This document shows, one piece after another, positions 45,204 through 55,395 of a stretch of 64,000 bases of DNA; positions within the stretch are counted from its first letter, which is position 1, and each line of letters opens with the position of its first letter. The notes beneath the pieces are model-generated. The model was given only the letters and a program-made list of their open reading frames with translations. It was not told the origin of the DNA and did not search any database. The position numbers and the translations under genes are program-made. This DNA is from Segatella paludivivens DSM 17968 = JCM 13650 (GTDB taxonomy: Bacteria; Bacteroidota; Bacteroidia; Bacteroidales; Bacteroidaceae): positions 1 through 64,000 of the forward strand of contig NZ_KB890630.1 in NCBI RefSeq assembly GCF_000373185.1. The letters run 5' to 3'.

Positions 45204-46214
45204 TCATTTTGCAAAAGCCTTCATTATCTCTGTTGGACGATGATTATCAAATGCTCCAAGCGGATATTGACCCTCAAGTTCAGGTGCCCAATAGAACACT
45301 CCATGGCAATGTCCTCCGCAATCATTTTTAGCTGCATTTATAAGAGCTTTCATTATAACATATCCCTCCTTTTGATGTTTTGCTTCTGCACCTGTCTCGA
45401 CAATCATGGTTTCCTTTCCATATTTTTCATACAAATGCTTTATATTGGCTGTACAATCCCGAACTGTACCCTTCCAATCACTCTCTAATTTTGCAATTAC
45501 ATCCCAATAAGGATAAACACTTAGCCCTATCATATCATAATGTGTACCATATTTTTTCAATCCATCAAAGATAAAATCATATCGTTTTTGGTCACATCCT
45601 CCATCAATATGTATTATAACTTGAGCATTTGGATATATTTTTTTTACTGACTGATAACCAACTTCTGTGAAACCAGCATATTTTTCCATATTATCACTTG
45701 CACGTCCCATAGGCCAAAGAAAACCGTTTGTAGTTTCATTTCCAACTTGAACCCATTTCACGTCAATACCATTTTTTTTCAGAAGTGACAAAACATCTTC
45801 TGTATGTTCAGCGAGAGCATTTTTCATTTCATCATAGCTCATATATTGCCATGCAGCTGGAATGTGCTGTTTGCCTGGATCTGCCCACCAATCACTATAA
45901 TGAAAATCTATCATAATAGCCATATCATAGTATTTGGCACGTTTTGCCATTTTCAAAACATCTTCTGCACCAGACCATCCACCACGAGGATTCACCCATA
46001 CGCGGAGTCTAACAGCATTCAATCCCAATTCTTTCATCAGAGCTGTATTTTCCCTTATCTCACCCTTAGTGTTATAAAGTTTTTCTCCATTACTTTCCAA
46101 CTGGGTTGTTCCACTTATATCTGCTCCCAACCAAAAAGTATTTTTATCCTGAGCATTAGCATTACCAATGCTGATAACCGTAAAAAGAAAGGCTATTAGT
46201 AATTTTCTCATCAT
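45204..46214 (-). CDS. GH53 endo-beta-1,4-galactanase
   Basis: About 336 residues. Signal peptide MMRKLLIAFLFTVISIGNANA; the start could be either of two adjacent ATGs (46214 or 46211). The whole mature part is the GH53 barrel: FWLGADISGTTQLE, LGLNAVRLRVWVNPRGG, FHYSDWWADPGKQ, acid/base Glu in KWVQVGNETTNGFLWP, and nucleophile Glu in TMIVETGAE. It hydrolyses galactan or type I arabinogalactan side chains of pectin. Begins 4 bases after the patatin-like gene, so co-transcribed. Confidence 0.92.
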   Translation of the reverse strand: MMRKLLIAFLFTVISIGNANAQDKNTFWLGADISGTTQLESNGEKLYNTKGEIRENTALMKELGLNAVRLRVWVNPRGGWSGAEDVLKMAKRAKYYDMAIMIDFHYSDWWADPGKQHIPAAWQYMSYDEMKNALAEHTEDVLSLLKKNGIDVKWVQVGNETTNGFLWPMGRASDNMEKYAGFTEVGYQSVKKIYPNAQVIIHIDGGCDQKRYDFIFDGLKKYGTHYDMIGLSVYPYWDVIAKLESDWKGTVRDCTANIKHLYEKYGKETMIVETGAEAKHQKEGYVIMKALINAAKNDCGGHCHGVFYWAPELEGQYPLGAFDNHRPTEIMKAFAK

Positions 46215-46218
46215 AAAA

Positions 46219-47121
46219 TTATTTATTTTCATATTCATCAAGTTTACGAGTCATCTCGTCACGTCCATATTGATATATCTTCTTTGCTTGTGAGAAGTCA
46301 AAAAGTCCGAATTTATCCATCGGCAACTCTACTAAAATGTCAGGTGGATTTAATTGTAATGCTAACTTGCAATTTGCCTGTATTGACATGTGAACAACTC
46401 TTACCGCCATATTCATATAATTTCCAGACAGGTCAGGTTTTAAAAAAAACAACATTGAACGCAATAGACGCATTGCTTTATTATTATCTTTTTTCTTTTT
46501 CACATAAGCATCAAAAGGTGTGTTGTCAGGACCATTCACATTAATGGCGATAAGTTTATCACCCGATTTTCTATCGACCCTGTTTAGTGGCAATATATTG
46601 TGTACACTTCCGTCGACATAAATATGATTATCACCATCGCACATTGGCTTAAAGAAACATGGTACAGAAACAGAAGCACGGATAGCGGTTTTCAAAAATC
46701 CATTTCTAAAAACCTTTTCTTCACCGCTTACCACATCAGAGGCACAACAGCAAAACTTTATATTTAGATCTTCAATTTTCGTATTACCAACAATTGAATT
46801 TATAATTTCCATAAGTCGCTTGCCACTTGCCACATGGTCAAGTCCCAACGAAATATCCATAATAGAAAGCATCTGCTTCTTGTCTATTCCTAATATAATA
46901 TCTTTCAATTCTTTCAGTTTTCCACCAGCATACATACCTCCGACAAGTGCGCCCATCGATGTTCCGGCAACAGATGTTATATTATATCCTCGTTCCTCCA
47001 AAACTTCTATTCCTCCTATGTGCGCAATTCCACGAGCTCCTCCTCCACCAAGAACAAGAGCCACATCCTTTGATTTGCGCATAAACGGAAACCAACCTTT
47101 TATCGCTTCAAGTATATTCAT
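46219..47121 (-). CDS. Patatin-like phospholipase
   Basis: 300 residues. Oxyanion motif GGGGARG (in LVLGGGGARGIAHIGG), nucleophile Ser in GTSMG, catalytic Asp in VDGSVHN. All parts of the Ser-Asp dyad are intact. No signal peptide; N-terminus MNILEAIKGWFPFMRKSKD may be amphipathic. Probably hydrolyses membrane lipids. Upstream partner of the GH53 gene, though a functional link is not obvious. Confidence 0.92.
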   Translation of the reverse strand: MNILEAIKGWFPFMRKSKDVALVLGGGGARGIAHIGGIEVLEERGYNITSVAGTSMGALVGGMYAGGKLKELKDIILGIDKKQMLSIMDISLGLDHVASGKRLMEIINSIVGNTKIEDLNIKFCCCASDVVSGEEKVFRNGFLKTAIRASVSVPCFFKPMCDGDNHIYVDGSVHNILPLNRVDRKSGDKLIAINVNGPDNTPFDAYVKKKKDNNKAMRLLRSMLFFLKPDLSGNYMNMAVRVVHMSIQANCKLALQLNPPDILVELPMDKFGLFDFSQAKKIYQYGRDEMTRKLDEYENK

Positions 47122-47149
47122 ATTCTATAATTTATTCTCGTGATCGCCA

Positions 47150-47178
47150 CAAAGATAATTATTTTTCGTTATTATCAA
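47150..47178 (-). promoter_or_regulatory. Promoter of the patatin-GH53 pair
   Basis: Minus strand: TATCTTTG (47150-47157) with TTG (47176-47178) at an 18-base spacer, a little short. Confidence 0.55.
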
Positions 47179-47182
47179 CAAC

Positions 47183-48118
47183 TTATCCAAGAAAAAACAT
47201 TGCAACTCCTACTACAGATATACAAGCACCCGTTATTTCTTTCCAAGTAATATGCTGATGAAACATATATCGCGACGGTATCAATATAATAATCGGAGTA
47301 AGTGCCATAAGTGTACTTGCTATTCCAGCCGCTGTATATTGAACCGCCATAAGAGAAAATGCCACACCAACGAAGGGACCAAATATTGTTGTTGCTATAA
47401 CTGCAACCATTATTTTGCCATCACGAAAACTATTACGGAACTTTCCAAAACTTTTATTGAATATCATCAATACAGTAAATCCACCCAAACCGGCAAGACA
47501 TCTGAAGAAATTTGCACAGAATGGCAACATCCACGGAGTACTTATCGCCACATCATGCGGCATACTTGCCTGATAACTATCAAGTCCGACTTTACTTATT
47601 ACTAATCCAATTCCTTGACACACAGCAGCAACAGCAGCATAAAACACCCCATTGGCTGGCAACTTTAAAGAAAGAATATGATTGTCTCCGCGTCCTAGTA
47701 TGGATATTGATATTCCAGCTAAAGTTACAAACATAGCCAAGATACTTATCATCTGTAACTTCTGACCTAGCAATATCCATGCTGTAATAGCTGCCGAAAG
47801 CGGGGCCAATGTCATAAACAACTGTCCAAAACGCGAGCCAATAATTGTGTAGCATTTCATCAAACAATAGTCACACATCACAAAACCAACAAAGCCGGAT
47901 AGAGCCATCCAGCAATAAGCCTCAGTAGATCCTTCAGCCGGCAATGGCTTACCAAATACAACAAGAAACATAACAACTGAAAAAGCAAGAGCAAATACCA
48001 TTCTCAACATGTTGAGAGTGATACTTCCCAAGCGCTTACTTGCATACTCACTAAGGATTGCCGTTATTGTCCACGAGAAGGCTACGCCCAAAGATATTAA
48101 CTCACCAAAATATTGCAT
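47183..48118 (-). CDS. EamA/DMT family transporter
   Basis: 311 residues with ten hydrophobic segments in two EamA repeats (about 5-140 and 160-310). Conserved GlyPro-type turns and the end of each repeat (ISILAMFVTLAGISIS; TWKEITGACISVVGVAMFF) fit the family. Members export or import small metabolites; substrate unknown. No signal of operon partners: its own -7 element and an upstream terminator separate it from the sugar symporter. Confidence 0.88.
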   Translation of the reverse strand: MQYFGELISLGVAFSWTITAILSEYASKRLGSITLNMLRMVFALAFSVVMFLVVFGKPLPAEGSTEAYCWMALSGFVGFVMCDYCLMKCYTIIGSRFGQLFMTLAPLSAAITAWILLGQKLQMISILAMFVTLAGISISILGRGDNHILSLKLPANGVFYAAVAAVCQGIGLVISKVGLDSYQASMPHDVAISTPWMLPFCANFFRCLAGLGGFTVLMIFNKSFGKFRNSFRDGKIMVAVIATTIFGPFVGVAFSLMAVQYTAAGIASTLMALTPIIILIPSRYMFHQHITWKEITGACISVVGVAMFFLG

Positions 48119-48122
48119 GCTG

Positions 48123-48130
48123 CAAAGTTA
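48123..48130 (-). promoter_or_regulatory. -7 element for the EamA gene
   Basis: Minus strand TAACTTTG, 5 bases before the ATG, so any transcript would be nearly leaderless. No -33 match. Confidence 0.35.
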
Positions 48131-48169
48131 CGTTTTTTTGACAGCATATTGAAAGGTTCACACAAGAAA

Positions 48170-48197
48170 AAATCCCAAGAAATTATTCTCGGGATTT
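48170..48197 (-). terminator. Terminator of the sugar symporter gene
   Basis: AAATCCC (48170-48176) with GGGATTT (48191-48197); inner stem AGAA/TTCT and loop ATTA. T run follows on the minus strand. Confidence 0.75.
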
Positions 48198-48223
48198 GTT
48201 TCTTTTAAATCGTAAGTTTTATG

Positions 48224-49681
48224 TTATTTTTTCCAAAGTTTAGTCATATCTTCCAATGTCTTACCTTTCGTTTCAGGAACAAGCTTCCAAACAAAGACTG
48301 CGGCGATTACACAAATCAAACCGTAAATGCCATAAGTGAACCAATGTCCGAAGTTGTCTCCATGAGACAAATGCATATTGAACATAGGAACGAAAGTTGA
48401 ACTGACAATAAAATTGAATATCCATTGGAATGCCACTGCAATAGCTACAGCAGTACCACGTATTGTGTTAGGGAATATCTCAGCGATGAGTACCCAGCAA
48501 ATTGGTCCCCAACTGAACATGAATGATGCACTATAAATCATAATGCTAACCATTGTCAAAATATTGAGTGAAGGATTGCCAAATGTTATTGCTACACCTA
48601 GAGCACCAATAGCCATACCAATAGAGCCCCATATAAGAAGTGGCTTTCTACCAAGTTTCTCAACAGTGAAAACAGCAACAAGAGTAAATGAGATATTCAC
48701 AATTCCCATTATAACTGTCTGGACCATAGGATTTTGCATACCCATATCCTGGAATATACGAGGTGCATAATACAAAACAGCATTAATACCAACAGCCTGT
48801 TGGAATACACTAAGCATAATACCAATAAAGATACACATAAACCCATAAGAGAACAATTTCTCTGTCTTTACAGAAACTGTATTTTTGATATCACTGAGAA
48901 TTGCTTTTGCCTGCTCTGCTCCGTTGATACGTGACAACACATGAAGAGCCTTTTCATCCTGTTTTATCATTACAAGATAGCGAGGCGTTTCAGGAACGAA
49001 GCAGATAAGAATCGTAAACAATGCAGCTGGGATACATTCAGAACCGAACATATACCTCCAACCGGTAGTAATTGTCCACTGGGCATCTGCCATATTTGCA
49101 ATAGCTCCAGCAGCATTATATATAGGATTAGCATGGTCACCAAGTATGATGAAGTTTACAAAGTAAACAACAAGCTGACCGAAAATAATGGCAAACTGGT
49201 TCCAACTTACCAACATACCTCTGATATTGCTTGGAGCAACTTCACCGATATACATTGGACAGATGGCAGAAGCCATACCTACACCTATACCACAGAGAAT
49301 ACGATACAGATTAAAGACTATCAGCAAGTTAAATGTTGGCTTGCCGTTTGTGAGTACCCATGATTCAGGATACATAGATCCCCATGCCGATATAAAAAAA
49401 CAGATACCAGCAAATACAAGAGAATTTTTTCTTCCGAGTTTTACAGCGAAGAGTCCAGACAATGAACTGCCTATGATACAACCGATCAATGCACTAGATG
49501 ATGTGAAACCATGCATAAAGTCGGTGTATTGAAAATCTTTTGCTCCACGAAAGAAGGCCTGTAATCCTTTTTCTGCACCGGAAATAACTGCGGTGTCATA
49601 ACCGAAGAGTAAACCTCCGAGTACGGCAACCATGACAATAGAAACAAGGTATCCTTTTGAACCTTTCTGATTTTGTCCCAT
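48224..49681 (-). CDS. MFS sugar:proton symporter (XylE-like)
   Basis: 485 residues, 12 helices of the sugar porter family. Motifs: GYDTAVISGAE in helix 1, KLGRKNSL after helix 2, RILCGIGVGMASAICPMYIGE, PETPRYL at the end of the first half, QQAVGINAVLYYAPRIF in helix 7 and VPETKGKTLEDM at the C-terminus. The QQ..GIN set is the sugar-binding site. Likely cargo is xylose, arabinose or glucose; arabinose would suit the nearby GH51/GH53 (inference). Confidence 0.93.
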   Translation of the reverse strand: MGQNQKGSKGYLVSIVMVAVLGGLLFGYDTAVISGAEKGLQAFFRGAKDFQYTDFMHGFTSSSALIGCIIGSSLSGLFAVKLGRKNSLVFAGICFFISAWGSMYPESWVLTNGKPTFNLLIVFNLYRILCGIGVGMASAICPMYIGEVAPSNIRGMLVSWNQFAIIFGQLVVYFVNFIILGDHANPIYNAAGAIANMADAQWTITTGWRYMFGSECIPAALFTILICFVPETPRYLVMIKQDEKALHVLSRINGAEQAKAILSDIKNTVSVKTEKLFSYGFMCIFIGIMLSVFQQAVGINAVLYYAPRIFQDMGMQNPMVQTVIMGIVNISFTLVAVFTVEKLGRKPLLIWGSIGMAIGALGVAITFGNPSLNILTMVSIMIYSASFMFSWGPICWVLIAEIFPNTIRGTAVAIAVAFQWIFNFIVSSTFVPMFNMHLSHGDNFGHWFTYGIYGLICVIAAVFVWKLVPETKGKTLEDMTKLWKK

Positions 49682-49848
49682 GTTTTATTAGATTTATAAT
49701 TATATGTACAATTTAATAGTTATATTACGTTTAAAAGCCTTAGTTCCCCATAAAATTCTATGAAAAAAAGCATAAAACCCCACTTATAAATATACAAATA
49801 GTCTTATTGTTTTTCTATGGCAGACTATCAGCAATAGTAACCCTATTA

Positions 49849-50421
49849 TTAATATAACAGTAGTAATCCAGCAAAGGCTGTACAGCCTATCATGCTTAAC
49901 GGATTAATTTTAACGAGTTTTGTCCCTACGAATGTTGCGATAAACAACCCTATACTAATCCAGAATGTCCACGGATCAGAAGGAGTCGAGAAATTTTCAG
50001 GAGTCATAAGTAACAGAGTAGCCGCAGCAAGAAGCCCCACAACAGCAGGTCTTAAACCAGAAAACACATCCTGTATTATTGGTGAATCCATATATTTCAT
50101 AAACATCTTACTTATCAGAATCATCAATACTAATGAAGGCAGAATTATTGCGATCGCAGCAGTAAGTGAGCCAAATATTCCTGTGATTTCAGAAAATCCA
50201 GCATTGCGTATAGCAGTATATCCACAATATGTAGCCGAATTTATTCCAATAGGTCCAGGTGTCATCTGACTAATAGCTATGGCATTCGTAAATTCACTTA
50301 CAGTGAGCCAATGATAGCGTGTAACTACCATACCCTGTATAAGAGAAATCATGGCATAGCCGCCACCAAAGCCAAACAAGCCTATCTCAAAAAATGCTAT
50401 AAAAAGTTGTATGAATATCAT
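49849..50421 (-). CDS. Short-form CHR (chromate transporter family) protein, second of pair
   Basis: 190 residues, the half-size form of the CHR family. IGLFGFGGGYAMISLI and ISQMTPGPIGINSATYCGY are the two family signatures. Half-size CHR proteins come in tandem pairs that together make one inverted-topology transporter, as here. Chromate export is the family name; the natural substrate in anaerobes is not established. 25 bases after its partner. Confidence 0.9.
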   Translation of the reverse strand: MIFIQLFIAFFEIGLFGFGGGYAMISLIQGMVVTRYHWLTVSEFTNAIAISQMTPGPIGINSATYCGYTAIRNAGFSEITGIFGSLTAAIAIILPSLVLMILISKMFMKYMDSPIIQDVFSGLRPAVVGLLAAATLLLMTPENFSTPSDPWTFWISIGLFIATFVGTKLVKINPLSMIGCTAFAGLLLLY

Positions 50422-50446
50422 AATATTGATTACAATAAAATTATGT

Positions 50447-50983
50447 TTATTCAGTAGGTCTTATATACTTACCATACAGGAACCCACCAACACCAGCAGC
50501 TATTATCACCCAAATTGGGTTAACACCAAGTAACCATATAGCGATTGCACATATTGTTGGTATCCAACAATTAGAAATGTTGATATTTGCGCTTTTGGCT
50601 AGATTGAATGTAGGAACAGCAATAAGAGCCACAACGGCAGGACGTATGCCAGCAAATATCGAAGCCACAATTTTATTGTCTTGAAACTGATGGAAAAGCA
50701 TCGCTATTAGAAGTATGATTAGAAAAGACGGTAATGCCGTAGCGATGGCTGTACAGACAGCTCCTGATATTTTTTTTAGTTTGTATCCAATAAAGATACT
50801 GATGTTGATGGCGAATACACCCGGACAGCTTTGAGCTATTGCTACAAGATTTACAAATTCATCTTTGTCTATCCATTTGTATTTGTCAACAACATCAGCT
50901 TCTATCATTGGAATCATGGCATAGCCACCATTAAAGGTGACTAAGCCAATCTTGATAAATGTCTTGAATAATGTCCAATACAT
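50447..50983 (-). CDS. Short-form CHR family protein, first of pair
   Basis: 178 residues from the ATG at 50983, chosen over a start inside purL. IGLVTFNGGYAMIPMIEADVV and IAQSCPGVFAINISIFIGYK are the family signatures, in the same places as in the partner. Starts 2 bases after the purL stop, so it is read with purL; the link to purine synthesis is probably only transcriptional. Confidence 0.9.
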   Translation of the reverse strand: MYWTLFKTFIKIGLVTFNGGYAMIPMIEADVVDKYKWIDKDEFVNLVAIAQSCPGVFAINISIFIGYKLKKISGAVCTAIATALPSFLIILLIAMLFHQFQDNKIVASIFAGIRPAVVALIAVPTFNLAKSANINISNCWIPTICAIAIWLLGVNPIWVIIAAGVGGFLYGKYIRPTE

Positions 50984-50985
50984 AT

Positions 50986-53900
50986 TTATCTCTTTTCCTC
51001 TATCCACTTTCTTGCATTGACGAAAGCCTCAATCCAAGGAGTGACCTCATCGTTTTTACGGTCAAGTGGATAATAAGCGTTCTGCCAAGGGAAGATAGCA
51101 CGCTCAGGGTGTGGCATCATAGCAAGATGACGACCATCGTTAGAGCAGATACCAGCTACATTGTAATCAGAGCCGTTTGGATTACCTGGATATTCAGCAT
51201 AATTGTATTTTGCTACTACATTATAATGGTCTTCTGGTTCAGGAAGATAGAAGCGACCCTCTCCGTGAGCTACCCATATACCTAGTTTACTATTACTTAG
51301 GCTACCAAGAAGAATACTCTTATTTTGAGGAATACTTAATCCAAGGAATGCACTTTCAAACTTCTTAGAGTTGTTGTGACATAAGTGACTTCTGTGTTCA
51401 TGCTCAGGATTGATTAAATTCAATTCCACCATCAACTGACATCCGTTACAAATACCAAGACTCAAAGTGTCCTCACGAGCATAGAACTTATCAAGAGCTT
51501 CTTTTGCCTTAGGATTGTAGAGGAATGCTCCAGCCCATCCTTTGGCACTTCCAAGAACATCGCTGTTAGAGAAACCACCACAGAATACGATGAAGTTGAC
51601 ATCTTCCAGAGTCTCACGACCACTAATAAGGTCTGTCATCATAACATCCTTAACATCAAAACCAGCAAGATACATTGTATAAGCCATTTCACGCTCACCA
51701 TTAGTACCCTTCTCGCGTATGATTGCAGCCTTCACTCCTGTTGGCTTTCTGCGATTAATGTCTATACCATAACTTGCAAGTGTACCCTTGAAATCCTTGT
51801 TGTAAATGACTTCTACAGGCTGCTTCTTATAGTTTGTATAACGCTTCTTTGCCATGCCGTTCATACTCTGATCACGATCAAGGAGATAAGATGTCTTATA
51901 CCAAGTATCACGAAGAGAATCTATATCGAACTCATTCTCTTTATCCCCGTTCTTAACAATAATCTTACGGCTATTAGGAGTAGGATAACCTATCTTAGCA
52001 TATCCGATACCCTCGTCATCAAGGAATTTCTTCAATTCTTCCTTATGTGCATCGCTGACCTGAATAACAACACCAGGGTTCTCTGCAAATAAAGTTTTAA
52101 CGATATCATCACTAGCGATGTCATGAAGATTAACATTGATACCGCCATTCTCGTTTGCGAAAGTCATTTCCAGAAGAGTGGTTATCAAACCACCGGCACT
52201 GATATCATGACCTGCCATTATCCAACCGCGCTTTACAAGTTCCTGAATAGCATTGAAACAATCTACGAAATATTCAGGATTCTTTACTGTAGGAACATCA
52301 CTTCCAACCTTTCCTAAGCTCTGTGCGAATGCACTACCACCTAGATGCTGTTCATCAAAACTGAAATCTATATGATAAAGACTTGAATCCTTATCATTCA
52401 CAAGTACAGGACTTACTGTTTTCTTAACATCGCTGACCTCACCGCCTGCACTTACAATAACAGTTCCTGGAGCGATGATTTTCTCACCGTTAGGATATTG
52501 CTGGCTCAAAGATAGAGAATCTTTACCTGTAGGTACATTTACATGCATGTCACAGCAGAAATCACTTAATGCCCTTACTCCTTCATAGAGTCGTGCATCC
52601 TCACCTTTCTGAGAACGACAAGGCCACATCCAGTTAGCACTTAGGCTAAGACTTTCAAGTCCTTCTGCAAGAGGTGCCCATACAATATTAGTAAGAGCCT
52701 CAGCAACAGAGAGCACACTTCCAGCCTTTGGATCAGCAAGGCCTGCCTGTGGTGCATGACCAAGAGAAGAAGATATTCCTTTTTCTCCACGGAAATCAAG
52801 AGCAACAACACCGCAGTCTGACAAAGGAAGTTGAATTTTACCTTGTCCCTGCTGACGTGCAATTTTACCTGTTACGGAACGGTCTACCTTATTAGTCAAC
52901 CAGTCCTTACAAGCTACAGCTTCAAGCTGGAGAACACGGTTTAGGTATTCGTTTATATTATCCTGTGAATAAGTAACATCGTCATATCTACGCTCAACTG
53001 TCTCATCAACCATAATGGTTTTTGGTGTGTGACCGAACATCTGAGCTACATCAAGGTCAAAAGGCTTTACACCATCACCCTGTTTGAAACTGAAATGAGC
53101 ATCACCAGTTGTCTCACCGACAACATACATCGGGGCACGTTCACGTTCAGCAATCTTCTGAACATGATCAAGATACTTCTCATCAATAAGAAGTCCCATG
53201 CGCTCCTGACTTTCATTAGCGATAATCTCTTTAGCGCTAAGAGTCTTGTCACCTATAGGCAATTTAGACATATCGATTTCACCGCCACATTCTTCAACAA
53301 GTTCAGATAGGCAATTCAAGTGACCTGCACTACCATGGTCGTGAATGCTGACAACAGGATTTTCATCTTCTTCAACCAATGCACGAACAAGGTTGTAAGC
53401 ACGTTTCTGCATTTCAGGGTTTGCACGCTGAATAGCATTTAGTTCTATTCCGTTGCTATATTTACCTGTATCAACAGAAGATACAGAACCTCCGCCAAGG
53501 CCAATGCGATAGTTATCACCACCAACGACGACAACCTTATTACCCTTTGCAGGTTCTTTCTTCAGGCAATCACGTTTTTTGCCATATCCTACACCACCGG
53601 CAAGCATAATAACCTTGTCGTAGGCATATTTTTCATTATTCTCCTGATGCTCAAAAGTAAGTACAGAACCACAGATAAGTGGCTGACCAAACTTGTTACC
53701 GAAGTCACTAGCACCATTAGAAGCCTTAATCAAAATCTGTTCTGGGCTTTGATACAACCAGTTGCGTACAGGAAGTATATCTTCCCAGTCACGCACAACA
53801 TCAGTTTTTCCATTTTCATCCTTCAAACGAGGGTATGCTGTCATGTAACATGCAGTTCCTGCGATAGGCCATGAACCGACACCTCCACCCATACGGTCGC

Positions 53901-54708
53901 GGATTTCACCACCAGTTCCAGTGGCTGCACCATTGAATGGTTCAACAGTAGTTGGGAAATTGTGAGTTTCAGCTTTAAGAGAAATAACACTCTCTATATC
54001 TTTTACTTGAAAATAGTCACTAGTACTTTGATCTGAAGGAGCGAACTGCTCGATTACAGGACCCTGAGCAAAAGCTACATTATCCTTATATGCAGACAAA
54101 ATCTTATTAGGGTTTTCTTTAGTGGTTTTCTTTATCATACTGAAAAGCGATGATTCCATTTCTTTTCCGTCAATGATAAACTGTCCGCCGAAAATCTTGT
54201 GACGACAATGCTCAGAGTTTATCTGTGCAAAGCCAAAGATTTCAGAATCGGTTAGTGGTCGTCCGCTTTCCTTCTCAAGTTTGTGTAGATAGGCGATCTC
54301 ATCATCATTTAATGCAAGACCTTCCTCGTTGTTATACTTTTCGAGGTCGTCAACATACTTGATTGGTTCTGGGTTGTGGTTAACTGTGAATATTTCCTGA
54401 TCAATACCATTATACATACGTTGCAGCATAGGGTCATGTTCAGCTCCCTCTGAATCAACAGGGAAGTATTCCTCTATACGCAAAATGCCGCTAAGACTCA
54501 TATTCTGGGTAATCTCAACGGCATTCGTACTCCAAGGGGTAATCATTTCACGGCGTGGTCCAACAAAGAAGCCTTCCAATTTTTGGGTTTCTTCCAACTT
54601 TGCATCGCCGTAAAGCCAGCAAAGTTCACTGATTTCGTTCTTGTCTGGCTGATGTTCGAATTCAGTAGCAATAACACTCTTAGATTGAGTTCTAAAAAAA
54701 AGAATCAT
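50986..54708 (-). CDS. purL: Phosphoribosylformylglycinamidine synthase, single-chain
   Basis: 1240 residues, the large one-chain form of the fourth step of purine synthesis. N-terminal region, FGAM synthase domain with HNFPTTVEPFNGAATGTGGEIRD and SIHDHGSAGHLNCLSEL, a second synthase half with GHDISAGGLITTLLEM, then a C-terminal glutamine amidotransferase (about 990-1240) with nucleophile Cys in LGICNGCQLM and the His/Glu pair in MPHPERAIFPWQ. Complete. Strong promoter upstream; two CHR genes follow in the operon. Confidence 0.97.
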   Translation of the reverse strand: MILFFRTQSKSVIATEFEHQPDKNEISELCWLYGDAKLEETQKLEGFFVGPRREMITPWSTNAVEITQNMSLSGILRIEEYFPVDSEGAEHDPMLQRMYNGIDQEIFTVNHNPEPIKYVDDLEKYNNEEGLALNDDEIAYLHKLEKESGRPLTDSEIFGFAQINSEHCRHKIFGGQFIIDGKEMESSLFSMIKKTTKENPNKILSAYKDNVAFAQGPVIEQFAPSDQSTSDYFQVKDIESVISLKAETHNFPTTVEPFNGAATGTGGEIRDRMGGGVGSWPIAGTACYMTAYPRLKDENGKTDVVRDWEDILPVRNWLYQSPEQILIKASNGASDFGNKFGQPLICGSVLTFEHQENNEKYAYDKVIMLAGGVGYGKKRDCLKKEPAKGNKVVVVGGDNYRIGLGGGSVSSVDTGKYSNGIELNAIQRANPEMQKRAYNLVRALVEEDENPVVSIHDHGSAGHLNCLSELVEECGGEIDMSKLPIGDKTLSAKEIIANESQERMGLLIDEKYLDHVQKIAERERAPMYVVGETTGDAHFSFKQGDGVKPFDLDVAQMFGHTPKTIMVDETVERRYDDVTYSQDNINEYLNRVLQLEAVACKDWLTNKVDRSVTGKIARQQGQGKIQLPLSDCGVVALDFRGEKGISSSLGHAPQAGLADPKAGSVLSVAEALTNIVWAPLAEGLESLSLSANWMWPCRSQKGEDARLYEGVRALSDFCCDMHVNVPTGKDSLSLSQQYPNGEKIIAPGTVIVSAGGEVSDVKKTVSPVLVNDKDSSLYHIDFSFDEQHLGGSAFAQSLGKVGSDVPTVKNPEYFVDCFNAIQELVKRGWIMAGHDISAGGLITTLLEMTFANENGGINVNLHDIASDDIVKTLFAENPGVVIQVSDAHKEELKKFLDDEGIGYAKIGYPTPNSRKIIVKNGDKENEFDIDSLRDTWYKTSYLLDRDQSMNGMAKKRYTNYKKQPVEVIYNKDFKGTLASYGIDINRRKPTGVKAAIIREKGTNGEREMAYTMYLAGFDVKDVMMTDLISGRETLEDVNFIVFCGGFSNSDVLGSAKGWAGAFLYNPKAKEALDKFYAREDTLSLGICNGCQLMVELNLINPEHEHRSHLCHNNSKKFESAFLGLSIPQNKSILLGSLSNSKLGIWVAHGEGRFYLPEPEDHYNVVAKYNYAEYPGNPNGSDYNVAGICSNDGRHLAMMPHPERAIFPWQNAYYPLDRKNDEVTPWIEAFVNARKWIEEKR

Positions 54709-54745
54709 ACTTTTTTATATTTATGTAGGTGATATATTCGCTTTG

Positions 54746-54776
54746 CAAAGGTAGTGCAAATCATGCACAATACAAA
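54746..54776 (-). promoter_or_regulatory. Promoter of the purL operon
   Basis: Minus strand: TTTG (54773-54776), 19-base spacer, TACCTTTG (54746-54753). Full consensus, about 38 bases before the ATG. Confidence 0.75.
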
Positions 54777-55178
54777 ATAAAAATATAATTTTTATTTTAA
54801 TTGCTTATGACCTTCACTTTTACTATAGATAAATAATGTTTAGCATAATAGAAAAGTCATATCTCCCATTTTACACCTCATTATACACATGCACATGCGC
54901 ACGACATAAATTAAAAAAAACACCAGCGTCGAAGTGTCTATGCATTGACTACCAGTATACTAATGTCGTTAATTATCAATCATCAAGTGTCACATATATG
55001 CCGTTTATAACAACGCCATAACAATGGATATTTACCCTTGTCAACCTAAACTTATTTATCATCAATGCGTTAAACAAATTATATTTTTACTGCTAGTGAA
55101 TAGTAAACAAATTGTTTTTTTATATATCTATGCTGTTTATTCTATTGTAAAAACCCAGAATTCTGCGTTGTACGACAC

Positions 55179-55230
55179 AAAGTTTACGTTTCTACGATGT
55201 AAAGTTTGCGTTTCTATATAGAAACGCAAA
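55179..55230. repeat. Direct repeat leading into a 26-bp perfect palindrome
   Basis: AAAGTTTACGTTTCTA (55179-55194) and AAAGTTTGCGTTTCTA (55201-55216) are 22 bases apart with one difference. The second runs into a perfect palindrome, 55205-55230, with arms TTTGCGTTTCTAT and ATAGAAACGCAAA and no spacer. It may be a regulator site, a hairpin or an intergenic repeat. Confidence 0.85.
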
Positions 55231-55395
55231 TACCGTTTGACGTTTATTCGACACTTTGTTTTTGTAAAAATAGCATCTAACGTACTGATAGCCAGTCGTT
55301 AGACATTTCGACGTTTGTTTATTTGCAAAGCCTATGTATAACTTTTCAAATTCATAAGTATGCACCCTTACTTGAAAGTTTGATGTAGTAAAATT

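Larger units (their letters stand above)
54709..55395. other. Intergenic region after the purL promoter
   Basis: About 0.7 kb, AT-rich. Contains the purL promoter and, near 55179-55230, a direct repeat leading into a 26-bp perfect palindrome. Two short frames (about 60 codons) have no features of real genes. Confidence 0.6.

Noticed and set aside
54836..55221. Two short frames (about 61 and 65 codons) between purL and the PUL
   Set aside because: Low-complexity composition, no ribosome site or promoter, and one runs into the palindrome region.
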